NCBI RefSeq assembly: GCF_020615385.1
Contig: NZ_JAJAVB010000037.1
Coordinates: forward strand, 84,170 to 148,169
Reading direction: 5' to 3'
DNA from: Jiella soli
GTDB taxonomy: Bacteria > Pseudomonadota > Alphaproteobacteria > Rhizobiales > Rhizobiaceae
Length of the DNA stretch: 64,000 nt
Positions within the stretch are counted from its first letter, which is position 1. Each line of letters begins with the position of its first letter. A model generated the notes under the pieces. It was not told where the DNA came from and made no database searches. It worked only from the letters and a program-made list of their open reading frames with translations. The translations under genes were made by a program, and so were the position numbers. Shown in pieces: positions 18,130 to 26,476 of this stretch.

Positions 18130-18459
18130 ATGTCGGACGAAATGGACGTCATGCGCAAGCGCGTCGAAGCCGCGGATCGAACGCGACGCTGGCGCGAAAC
18201 CCACGAGCACAGACCGGACACGAGGAGGTGCGACCGCGTGATCGTGGAGGCGCTCGTCGAGTACCTGCGGACGACGCCCGGCAGCGAGCACCTAATGAAG
18301 CGGATCCTCGACGACGCGACCAGCGGGCTCGTCTTCCAAGGCTTCCCGACCGGCGACGCTCGGCGGGAGGTCGCGCGGAGGCTGCGGTATCTCACGGCGG
18401 GGCCTGGCGTCGGCTCGGGGAGCGTGCGGGCTGCCAGGAAGCGCGGCGTGTCGGCGTAA
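18130..18459 (+). CDS. Small hypothetical protein (109 aa)
   Basis: ATG at 18130 preceded by AAGGAGACGTCA, a strong ribosome-binding site. Helical and highly charged (MRKRVEAADRTRRWRETHEH), with a basic C-terminus. No known domain. It lies upstream of the paired operators at 18618-18666. Confidence 0.5.
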   Translation: MSDEMDVMRKRVEAADRTRRWRETHEHRPDTRRCDRVIVEALVEYLRTTPGSEHLMKRILDDATSGLVFQGFPTGDARREVARRLRYLTAGPGVGSGSVRAARKRGVSA

Positions 18460-18617
18460 GCGGGTGGTGCCAGGACGCTCCCGTTACTCCCGCATACGCC
18501 GTACCAGACTCAGCGTTTCGAATCGCTTTTCCAGACCGCCGTCGCGCCTGACCGGGCCGGCGGCGGTCTGCGTTCGAGGTGTCGGGCGGAGAGTCTGGAA
18601 AAGCGTTGCACATTTCG

Positions 18618-18666
18618 CTGATACAATTTTCTTGTATCAGTGGCTAATACAAGAAAAATGTATTAG
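18618..18666. promoter_or_regulatory. Two tandem 23-bp operator dyads
   Basis: Dyad 1 is CTGATACAA-N5-TTGTATCAG (18618-18640), perfect 9-bp arms. Dyad 2 is CTAATACAA-N5-ATGTATTAG (18644-18666), 8 of 9 arm pairs. Their centres are 26 bp apart and the N5 spacers (TTTTC and GAAAA) are also complementary, so the whole block is itself an inverted repeat. It precedes the 18715-19376 gene pair, whose second member is HTH-like. Confidence 0.65.
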
Positions 18667-18714
18667 GGCCTCTCCTATCGGCGCTCGCGAAGTCGACGCC
18701 GGACAGGAGACGAC

Positions 18715-19077
18715 ATGACGAAAGTGGCTTACGAGGAATACGGACCGGCGGCGGATTTCCTGAAGCGGATGACCATGCAGCCGAACTTCGAGATCACCGC
18801 CGTCACGCAGCGTGGGAATGACGTCGTCGTTTCGGCCGCTGGGCACCGCATCCGAATCGAGATGACGGTGCATCCCGCGCCGTCGACGCGCCGGATCGAC
18901 GTCGTCGCGAGGTCGGAGCGGGTCGATCATCAGATCGAGTTCTCGATGCTCGATTTCATGCCTGTCGAGTACTGGCTCATCAACGCTTGGGTCGTCGCCA
19001 GCGACATCGCGGCGGCGGCGGTGCAGGCGTACCACCACGGGTACGGCGCGGGCTTCGACCGGGCGATCGCGGCATGA
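18715..19077 (+). CDS. Hypothetical protein (120 aa)
   Basis: ATG at 18715 with AGGAG seven bases upstream. A mixed alpha/beta sequence (FEITAVTQRGNDVVVSAAGH, EFSMLDFMPVEYWLINAW) without a recognised family. Coupled to the following HTH gene by an ATGA overlap and preceded by the tandem operators, so the pair is probably one regulated unit. Confidence 0.55.
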   Translation: MTKVAYEEYGPAADFLKRMTMQPNFEITAVTQRGNDVVVSAAGHRIRIEMTVHPAPSTRRIDVVARSERVDHQIEFSMLDFMPVEYWLINAWVVASDIAAAAVQAYHHGYGAGFDRAIAA

Positions 19078-19376
19078 GCGGCACCGTTTTCTCATCGATG
19101 CTGGGCGTCCTCGGCATGACGATTCCCGACGCCGCCGCGTTGCTTGGGTGTTCCGAAGCGCATGCCGCGAGCATGTCGAGCGGCCGCGCGAAGATCTCCC
19201 GGCAGGACTTGCGGAGACTCCGGCTGATCTACTCGGAGATTTCTGCCGGCCGGGGCGAACGATACCACGCCGGCGCCGTTATGGCGTCCCACGCCCTCCG
19301 AGCGCTCCGCGGGACGGACGACATCCCCGGTCTCGTCGATGGCCGCCCCGGGAGGCGCGGAGAACGCCGGAAGTAG
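19074..19376 (+). CDS. Cro/C1-like HTH protein (100 aa)
   Basis: Residues about 15-55 fit a lambda-repressor-like HTH: MTIPDAAALLGCSEAHAASM followed by SSGRAKISRQDLRRLRLIY. Starts by ATGA overlap with the 120-aa gene. A candidate autoregulator acting at the dyads at 18618-18666. The C-terminus is basic. This is the last phage-like gene of the left end. Confidence 0.55.
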   Translation: MSGTVFSSMLGVLGMTIPDAAALLGCSEAHAASMSSGRAKISRQDLRRLRLIYSEISAGRGERYHAGAVMASHALRALRGTDDIPGLVDGRPGRRGERRK

Positions 19377-20250
19377 GCCGACGCCGCCTGACCCGCGACG
19401 ATACAATCCACGCCATGAGAGGCCGTCTGGACACGTTCCGGGCGGCCTCTTCGCGTCAACCGCCTGCTAACCACCTTCAACAGTCTCGCGCCGCCCCACC
19501 CGGCGGTGTTGTAAGCCGTGCCGTTGCCCCCGATTGCCCTCCAGTCGCGTCTGGGAGCCTTCTCAGCCGCAAAGCACGGGATTTCGCTATTCCCGCCGGC
19601 CTCGACCTTCCCTGCCATCTCCGAGCGTCTCTACCCCCTCAACGATTTTGCGCTAAGGCGCGCTCCACGCAACTCCGCATCACTGCCGTCCGCGGCGCGA
19701 AGGAAGGATTCGGCCGGCGGCCCGTCCTACCGCCGAAGGAATCCTTCCCAAAGCGCTACAAACGTCCGTTCCTGTTCCTCGGCATGCAGAACGCGAAGGA
19801 CACGATGGCACGCACCCTGAAGATCCCGACCCCGGCGCCGGAGCGACGCGTGAGCGAGCGGCCTTCCATACGGCCCGGGCGATCTCGTCCATGTCGACGG
19901 TGGCTCGTTCGCCAGACCGCGCCCCTCTTCATATAGATTCAGCCATTTCCCCCCACGCCTAAGCCTCTGGAATTACTTGCCTTTTAGATGCCATCTTTCG
20001 ATTTCCCCCCAAAAAAGGTGCCTCCACCCCACAACTTGAACCGCATTCCGTGCGAGATTTTCGTACTATCTTTGGCCAATTTGAAGTAGCATCATGTCTT
20101 CAAAGCAATTTTTAGTAATTTACCTGAAGTTGATTTCTGCCTAAATGAGGAAATTATTGCGCCCCCCCGATTGAATATGCAATGCCGTCATTTCTCCACG
20201 GTCCATTGCAAATTCAGTACGAATTTCTCGAACAAAACAAAGGAGGAGAT
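19377..20250. other. Non-coding junction between phage-like end and cargo
   Basis: No gene is supported from 19377 to about 20250. The first half is high-GC with chance open frames; from about 19935 base composition drops sharply and short C- and A-tracts appear, for instance near 20006-20016 and 20161-20169. This change marks the junction between the phage-like left end and the cargo. Confidence 0.5.
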
Positions 20251-21051
20251 GTGGCTATCTCGAATCTGGCTGCTCTGCCAGATCCCAAAATCGGGGTGTC
20301 GAAGCGGCCTCCAGTCGCACCCATAGCAGTCCTCGCCGGCAATATGCCTGTACAAGAATTTTGCACAGAGTACTCTCTCGATGGAGACCGAATCAATTTG
20401 GAGGGGAGAATGAACAGCGACAGGAGCCGGAAACTGCAGGACCTCTCGGTCTCGGACCTTATTGTCGTGCTGTTAGTCATCGATTTGAGCGACGAAGTTG
20501 GAAGTTTTGAAAGTGCATCTGAGCGGCTTCATATAAAAAAAACCACACTGTCCTCCAGAATCGCTCGTGTAGAGGAGATCTTCGGGCCAATATTTTTTAG
20601 AGGACCTGGTGGACGCAGGCTTCCGACACCTACATCTAAAGGTACCGTGTTCTACGGTTATGCGAAGAAAATATTGAAAAATCTCGAAAAACTTGTCGAT
20701 ATCCTCAACGACATGGATCATGTTGTAAGCGAAGAAGAACTTGAATTCGTCAGGATGAATATCAAAAAGCTTCGTGGCGCGGAGCGGGATGCGTTGCTAT
20801 GGGATCGCATAAACACCATCATGAGTAAGCTTCCACCGGATACCAGAAATAAGCTCGACAGAAAGAACCTAATGGGTTTTGTACAAGAAATTCCTCGACG
20901 GGATCCGCTAAGCAAACACGAATTTCAGCCGGTAATCGATCATTCCCTCGGGTGGAAGCCTAGTAAGTCTGGTACCGGGCGTAGCAAATCGGATGCCCTG
21001 TCATCGCAGGTGCAGGCGGCTGGCGCCGCCAAAACTCAATCACGACCGTGA
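20251..21051 (+). CDS. LysR-type HTH-only regulator, AT-rich
   Basis: The recognisable part is a LysR-type N-terminal HTH: SFESASERLHIKKTTLSSRI then ARVEEIFGPIFFRGPGGR and LPTPTSKGTVFYGYAKKIL. The usual LysR effector domain is absent; the C-terminal 120 residues are charged and short. Start choice: GTG at 20251 has AAGGAGG upstream, while ATG at 20410 has GGAGGGG upstream and begins directly before the HTH. The gene is clearly AT-richer than its neighbours and uses A/T-ending codons, a sign of separate acquisition. Target genes are unknown. Confidence 0.55.
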   Translation: MAISNLAALPDPKIGVSKRPPVAPIAVLAGNMPVQEFCTEYSLDGDRINLEGRMNSDRSRKLQDLSVSDLIVVLLVIDLSDEVGSFESASERLHIKKTTLSSRIARVEEIFGPIFFRGPGGRRLPTPTSKGTVFYGYAKKILKNLEKLVDILNDMDHVVSEEELEFVRMNIKKLRGAERDALLWDRINTIMSKLPPDTRNKLDRKNLMGFVQEIPRRDPLSKHEFQPVIDHSLGWKPSKSGTGRSKSDALSSQVQAAGAAKTQSRP

Positions 21052-21570
21052 CTCCGGACGTGAAATAGGAGTTCTCGCCATCGAGGAGCTCGTCCCGGAG
21101 CCGGGCGTTGAAGCTATACCATTAGCCGTTCTTTCAGACACCGTCGGCTCGATGAACGCGGTTCGTGCCCCGACGTCGTCGATCATCGGCGCACCGCCCT
21201 TGCGAAGAATTCCGAACGTGGTCGAAACGGACGTATCCGGGGATGCTAGGCAGGATGAAGAGGTCCGTCAGGACGCCGGTGACGCTTACCGAGCTTATCT
21301 TCCGCTCGACCCGGCTTGCTAGGTGTGTATTGGCACAGGGTCTAGACGCCGATCGGTGTGACAACTCCTTGACCAATCTGAGGTCGGCAGGGGCAGCGTG
21401 CCACCCAAGGACATAGGGCGACTTATGCCGTTCAGGCCTGACTGGGGTGATCGACCCTCGGGGAGCCTCCGCGCCCCATCACGGCTTATGCGAGAGCCCG
21501 CCCGTTCATCAGGCCGGCACAAATACGCGGCTGCGCCGGCGTCGTCCGTGGAACGGTCGAGAGCGGGTAT
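21052..21570. other. Intergenic region, nothing recognised
   Basis: About 520 bases between the AT-rich regulator and the response regulator. Composition returns to high GC. Short open frames exist on both strands but none has a ribosome-binding site plus a domain-like translation. Confidence 0.4.
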
Positions 21571-21963
21571 TCAGGGATCTTCGTCCACCGCTCGGGACAG
21601 TGCCATCTTCAGAGCGCTCAGCAGCTCCCGCTCCGAATAGGGCTTGCCGACGAACCCGATCGGCGCCCACTGCATCGCCCGGGTACGCGTCTTCTCGTCC
21701 AGATTGCCGCTGACGAACAGCGAAGGGATGTTCCAGCCTTCCCGAAGACGACCTGCCGTCTCCACGCCGTTGGTGCCTCGTGCGAGATTGACGTCCATGA
21801 TCGCGGCGTCGATCAGGCTGCCGTGGCGCTCCGCGAAAGCGATGGCCTGATGCATGTCGACGGCGTTCCCGATCACCGAGTACCCCGCCTCGACGAGAAC
21901 GTCTTCCAGGTCCATCGCCAGCAGCATCTCGTCCTCGACGATGAGGATGGTGCAGGGCATCAC
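21571..21963 (-). CDS. Single-domain response regulator (receiver)
   Basis: A 130-aa CheY-like receiver: acidic pair in ILIVEDEM, phosphoacceptor Asp in AAIMDVNLARG, Thr/Ser in SLFVSGN, and the Lys in GFVGKPYS. There is no output domain. Its ATG overlaps the stop of the HWE-type kinase (ATGA), so it is its cognate partner. Such pairs in alphaproteobacteria often feed the general stress response or act as phosphate sinks. No NepR/PhyR/EcfG gene is in the window. Confidence 0.85.
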   Translation of the reverse strand: MMPCTILIVEDEMLLAMDLEDVLVEAGYSVIGNAVDMHQAIAFAERHGSLIDAAIMDVNLARGTNGVETAGRLREGWNIPSLFVSGNLDEKTRTRAMQWAPIGFVGKPYSERELLSALKMALSRAVDEDP

Positions 21964-23399
21964 GCATCCTTCGCGAATACGACGGCGGCATGGTATCCCT
22001 TAGCCGTGGCACGCTCCTCGAACCGGCCGCCGAGTTGCGCCGCCATCGTCCGCACGAGGCGGGAGCCGAGCCCCGGTTTGATCGCCTGTCCGTCGAAGCC
22101 GACGCCCTCGTCGGCGACGCAGAGTTCGAGCATGCCGTCCGGCACTTCCTTGAGCGTCAGAACGATCGGTCCTGCGGTCCCCTCCGGGTACGCATACTTC
22201 AGGGCGTTGGTGACGAGTTCGTTGACGATCAGCGCAATCGGGATCGCCTTCTCGGTCCGGAGCCGGATCGGCTCGACCTCGGTCCGGACTTGCTCCTTCA
22301 GGTCTGAAGTGTCAGCGAGATCGCGGCAGAGGCCGTCTAGATAATCCTGCATGTCGACGACGAGGGGGTCGTCGCTCCTGTAGAGGCGCTCGTGAACCGA
22401 CGTGATCGCTCTGACACGGGATATCGCCTGTTCGAATGCCATCTTCGTGACGGCGTCCTCGACGCGCCGACTCTGCAGGCTGAGGGTGCTAACGACGAGT
22501 TGCAGGCTGTTCTTGACCCGGTGATTGACCTCAGCGAGGAGCAGATCCTTCTGTTCCAGCAGGCTTTTCTGCAGCGAGAGGGCCTCCTCCAGGGCCTCTT
22601 CCCGCATTTTGTCCGCAGTGACGTCCATGGCGACGCCGATCAGGCGCGACTGACCCTTCGACGTTCGGAGAACCTCGCCACGCGACGCAAGGTGCCGGAT
22701 GTAACCGTCCGGACGGATCACGCGGTAGTCGAAACGCAGCGACGTCCTATCGGGGCTATCGATGGCGGCCTCCACGATTTCCCGGACGCGCGGAAGGTCG
22801 TCCGGATGCATCCGAGCAAAGAATGGCGCCGCGACGGGACCGCCTTCCCCCGGCGCAAAACCGAACATCTCGTCGACGACGGCATTGCGCCGCCAGATGT
22901 CTGTTTCGGGCTCGTATTCCCAAGATCCCAGCGAACCCGCATGCATCGCGATCCGCAGCCGCGCATCGGCTTCGCGCTCCTTCAGGACGCTCTCCGTCAC
23001 GTCCATCGGGGTCTGGACGATGTAGCGCACCGCGCCGTCCTCGTTCAGGATCGGCGTATGGATCGGTGTCCAGTAGCGCTTCTGAAAGCCGCCCCCTTCT
23101 TCCGTCGGCCGGGGGATGTCGTACTGGATGACGTTCATTTCGTGCGTCTTGCCGGTGGCCAGCACGTGGCGAAGCGAGACCTCCAGCGGCCCCTGCTCCA
23201 CCGCGCCGGCCTCCTCGGGATTCTCCGGGAACGCCTCGAGGATGTGCCGGCCGACGATGTCGGCGCGAGTCCGGTCCGTCGTCTTCAAGTAGAGGTCGCT
23301 GGCGGCGACGATCGTCAGGTCGGCGTCGAGGACGAGATAAGCCTGGGGGAGCCCGGCGAAGATTTTCGCGACATCCGCAGGCGGCAGTGAATGAGGCAT
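21960..23399 (-). CDS. PAS-PAS-HisKA_2 sensor histidine kinase
   Basis: A 479-aa cytosolic kinase. PAS 1 is at about residues 12-140 (LPQAYLVLDADLTIVAASDL) and PAS 2 at about 155-270 (RLIGVAMDVT at the end, a PAC-like region). The HisKA_2 phosphoacceptor segment is LLAEVNHRVKNSLQLVVSTL, and the ATPase N-box is LIVNELVTNALKYAYPEG. This is the HWE/HisKA_2 class typical of alphaproteobacteria. The start at 23399 is chosen because PAS 1 begins just after it and upstream sequence lacks domain content. No membrane helix is visible; ligand unknown. Confidence 0.85.
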   Translation of the reverse strand: MPHSLPPADVAKIFAGLPQAYLVLDADLTIVAASDLYLKTTDRTRADIVGRHILEAFPENPEEAGAVEQGPLEVSLRHVLATGKTHEMNVIQYDIPRPTEEGGGFQKRYWTPIHTPILNEDGAVRYIVQTPMDVTESVLKEREADARLRIAMHAGSLGSWEYEPETDIWRRNAVVDEMFGFAPGEGGPVAAPFFARMHPDDLPRVREIVEAAIDSPDRTSLRFDYRVIRPDGYIRHLASRGEVLRTSKGQSRLIGVAMDVTADKMREEALEEALSLQKSLLEQKDLLLAEVNHRVKNSLQLVVSTLSLQSRRVEDAVTKMAFEQAISRVRAITSVHERLYRSDDPLVVDMQDYLDGLCRDLADTSDLKEQVRTEVEPIRLRTEKAIPIALIVNELVTNALKYAYPEGTAGPIVLTLKEVPDGMLELCVADEGVGFDGQAIKPGLGSRLVRTMAAQLGGRFEERATAKGYHAAVVFAKDA

Positions 23400-23820
23400 G
23401 TTCAAGACCGATCGGACGAAGCTGACGAAAGAGGAATTGGCTACTCTGCTGCGATCTCGGACGGACTCTGGCAACGTCCGACGACCAGGGCGGTGAAATT
23501 GGTCAGTCGCTCGTGCCGGCAAGTTCGTGGATCGTCACGGACATGAGCGCGGAATGGTCTCGAGCGGGCAACCGCGGCCGTGTTGTCCAGTCACCGCGTC
23601 GGCCGGCGATGCGATCCTGACAATTTTGCCCGCTCTGCCGAGCAAGGACATTATTGAGACCAGCGTCAATCTGTGGATCCTGCGAAAGGCGGGCCGGTTG
23701 ATTTTGCCCTGCAACGGGCTTACCTCGCTTGCCGCGACCGAACGCAGAGGATCACCGCCGCGATGGATTTCCACCTGACCGCAACGCAGATTTGCCTTGC
23801 CATCAGGGATTTCCACACCC
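23400..23820. other. Divergent intergenic region
   Basis: Lies between the kinase (minus) and the ABC-F gene (plus) and must hold promoters for both. No gene, and no strong palindrome, is recognised. Confidence 0.35.
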
Positions 23821-25452
23821 ATGCCTGCGACGATCTCACTGTCCGCCCTCTCGCTCTCCACGCCTGACGGACGCATCCTTTCCACCGACCTCGACCTGAC
23901 TTTCGGCTGCGAGCGAACCGGACTCGTCGGCCGCAACGGCGTCGGCAAGACGACACTTCTTCGGGTGCTCGCCGGCGATCTGCCGGTCGCCGCCGGCAAA
24001 GTCGCCGTCGGCGGCAGCGTCGGGCTGCTCAGGCAGGCCGTCCAACATCGGCCCGGCGAGACGATCGCCGATCTGTTCGGGGTTCGGGCAGGCCTTGCGG
24101 TGCTGCGCCGGGCAGAGGCGGGAACCGCCTCGGTGGACGAACTGGCGGATGCCGACTGGACGCTGGAAGAGCGCGTTGCCACGGCGCTCGTCGCCGTCGG
24201 CGTCGAGGCGCCGCTCGATACGCCTATCGCCGGTTTATCCGGTGGCCAGGCCACGAGGGTTCGCCTTGCAGCCCTGACCTTCGCCTCCCCCGACGTCCTT
24301 CTCCTGGACGAGCCGACCAACAATCTCGATCGCGAGGGGCGCCAGGCGATGATCGCGCTCCTCGCCGGCTGGAAGGGTGGTGCGATCGTCGTCAGCCACG
24401 ATCGCGAACTATTGGAGGCGATGGATGCGATCGTCGAGCTGACGTCGCTCGGCGCGACACGCTATGGCGGCAACTGGAGCCACTTTCGCAGGGAGAAGGC
24501 GATCGCGCTGGAGGCTGCCAAACATGATCTCGCGGATGCCGAGAAGCAGATCGCCGAGATCGACCGAGGCGCCCAACGCAGCGTCGAGACGAAGGCGCGA
24601 AAGGACCGCCGCGGCCGCGGCGCGGCGGCAAAGGGCGGGATGCCGCGCATCATCGCAGGCCTGCGCAAGGATCGGAGCGAGGATTCGGGCGGCGTCGATG
24701 CCCGGATCACCGCTCGCAGACGGGAGCGGGCCTTCGGCGCGCTGTCCGAGGCCCGCGAGCGGATCGAGATCCTGCAGCCCTTCGCGGTGACGCTCGCGCC
24801 GACCGGACTTGCCTCCCGCAAGGAGGTCCTGAAGCTCGACGACGTGTCTGCCGGCTACGATGCCGCCGAGCCGCTCCTGCAAAACGTCTCGCTATCGATC
24901 GTCGGGCCCGAGCGCGTGGCTTTGACAGGGCCGAACGGTGTCGGCAAAACGACGCTTCTGAAGCTCCTCGTCGGCGATCTCCGGCCGCGATCGGGGCGCA
25001 TGTGGATCACGGCGGACGTCGCCATGCTCGACCAGACCCTCGGCCTCCTGAACCCGGAAACGTCGATCCTGGAGAACTTCCGCTGCATCAATCCGGAGGT
25101 CGATGCGAATGCCTGCCGCGCGTCCCTCGCCCGCTTCACCTTCCGGGCGGGGGCGGCCGAGCAGATTGTCGGGACACTGAGCGGCGGCGAGATGTTGCGG
25201 GCCGGGCTTGCCTGCGTGCTCGGGGGGCCGCGCCCACCTTCCCTCCTCATCCTCGACGAGCCGACCAACCATCTCGACGTCGCTTCCCTCGAAACGATCG
25301 AGGCCGGACTTCGCGCCTATGACGGGGCATTGCTAGTCGTCAGCCACGACGACGCGTTCCTCGACGCCATCGGCATAACGCGGCGATGGCGACTGCGACG
25401 ATCCGAACGATCCTACGGCGTGCATGCCTTGATCGAAGCCGGCGGCGAATGA
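23821..25452 (+). CDS. ABC-F family ATP-binding protein
   Basis: A 543-aa protein with two ABC domains and no membrane segments. Domain 1: Walker A GRNGVGKTT (about 38-46), signature LSGGQ, Walker B VLLLDEPTNNLD. Domain 2: Walker A GPNGVGKTT, signature LSGGE, Walker B LLILDEPTNHLD. The inter-domain linker is highly charged (KARKDRRGRGAAAKGG, RRRERAFGALSEARERIE), as in ribosome-binding ABC-F proteins (translation factors and antibiotic-resistance proteins). Whether it protects ribosomes from a drug or acts as a translation factor cannot be decided here. Convergent with the LysR gene seven bases away. Confidence 0.88.
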   Translation: MPATISLSALSLSTPDGRILSTDLDLTFGCERTGLVGRNGVGKTTLLRVLAGDLPVAAGKVAVGGSVGLLRQAVQHRPGETIADLFGVRAGLAVLRRAEAGTASVDELADADWTLEERVATALVAVGVEAPLDTPIAGLSGGQATRVRLAALTFASPDVLLLDEPTNNLDREGRQAMIALLAGWKGGAIVVSHDRELLEAMDAIVELTSLGATRYGGNWSHFRREKAIALEAAKHDLADAEKQIAEIDRGAQRSVETKARKDRRGRGAAAKGGMPRIIAGLRKDRSEDSGGVDARITARRRERAFGALSEARERIEILQPFAVTLAPTGLASRKEVLKLDDVSAGYDAAEPLLQNVSLSIVGPERVALTGPNGVGKTTLLKLLVGDLRPRSGRMWITADVAMLDQTLGLLNPETSILENFRCINPEVDANACRASLARFTFRAGAAEQIVGTLSGGEMLRAGLACVLGGPRPPSLLILDEPTNHLDVASLETIEAGLRAYDGALLVVSHDDAFLDAIGITRRWRLRRSERSYGVHALIEAGGE

Positions 25453-25459
25453 TTGTGGC

Positions 25460-26368
25460 CTAAGCTCGATTACTGCGCCGGCGATGCTGCCCGATCAACT
25501 CGACCAGGGCCCGTAGTCCCGCTGGCACGTGCCTGCGACCCGGATAATACAGGCAGAGATCATAGGCGGGCGGCATCCAGTCGCCGAGCACCTGCACCAG
25601 CCGACCCGTCTTCAGATCGTCGGCGCAAGTCTTGTCCGGCAGGTAGGCAAGGCCGAAACCGGCGCGCGAGCCTTCCAGCATGACGTTCGGCTCGTCCAAC
25701 GTCAGTCTGCCGGGGACGTCGATCGTCTCAAGCTTCCCGTCCCGCCAGAATTCCCACGGCGAGAGAGCCCCGCTCGGCATGCGAGCCCGGATGCATTCGT
25801 GCCGCAGAAGATCGCCGGGAGATGCCGGCACGTCGCGTGCGGCGAAATATTTGGGTGTTCCGACCACGACGAACCGCACTTCGTCTCCAAGCGGGACCGA
25901 GACCATGTCGCGGGGCACGACCGCCGCCGGTCGAATGCCCGCGTCCCATCCTTCGGCGACGATGTCGACGAGGCGCCCGTCGGTGGCGATGACCACCTCC
26001 ATGTCGGGGTAGGCCCGCAAGTAGTCGACGATCACCGGCGAGAGGATCCGGCGCGCGGCACCCGACGAGGCGTTGATCCGCAGCGTTCCCTTCGGGCTGC
26101 CGCGCCGCTGGTTCAAGACGTCCATGGCAAGATTGATGTCGGCGACCGCTGGAGCCACCTGCTCGACGAAGGTCTCGCCGGCTTCGGTCAGGCCGACGCT
26201 GCGGGTCGTCCTGTTGAACAGCCTGATTCCCAGCCGCTCCTCCAGAGCGATCACCGCGTTGCTGAGCGCCGACGTCGACATGTCGAGCTCACGGGCGGCT
26301 GCGCGAAAGCTCCGGTGCCGCGCAACGGCAAGCACGGCTTCCAGTTCGACAAGCCCGGTTTTGTGCAT
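25460..26368 (-). CDS. LysR family transcriptional regulator
   Basis: A 302-aa protein with a full-length layout. N-terminal HTH (SFRAAARELDMSTSALSNAV then ALEERLGIRLFNRTTRSVGL), then a substrate-binding effector domain from about residue 90. Divergent from the aldehyde dehydrogenase gene with 108 bases between the starts, the classic arrangement for a LysR regulator controlling the divergent operon. In the gap, GATAA (26384-26388) and TTATC (26409-26413) form a weak dyad that could be part of its site. Confidence 0.9.
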   Translation of the reverse strand: MHKTGLVELEAVLAVARHRSFRAAARELDMSTSALSNAVIALEERLGIRLFNRTTRSVGLTEAGETFVEQVAPAVADINLAMDVLNQRRGSPKGTLRINASSGAARRILSPVIVDYLRAYPDMEVVIATDGRLVDIVAEGWDAGIRPAAVVPRDMVSVPLGDEVRFVVVGTPKYFAARDVPASPGDLLRHECIRARMPSGALSPWEFWRDGKLETIDVPGRLTLDEPNVMLEGSRAGFGLAYLPDKTCADDLKTGRLVQVLGDWMPPAYDLCLYYPGRRHVPAGLRALVELIGQHRRRSNRA

Positions 26369-26476
26369 CGTCCGGATTTCCTGGATAAGTCATCGCGCAA
26401 CGTCCCGATTATCGCACATCCCCTCCTCCATTACATCGGCCGCATCCCAAGCCAACCGCTCGAAGAGGAGCGTCCG

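Noticed and set aside
25529..26476. N-terminal extension of the aldehyde dehydrogenase frame
   Set aside because: Antisense to the LysR gene; the enzyme N-terminus and a good ribosome site are at 26477.
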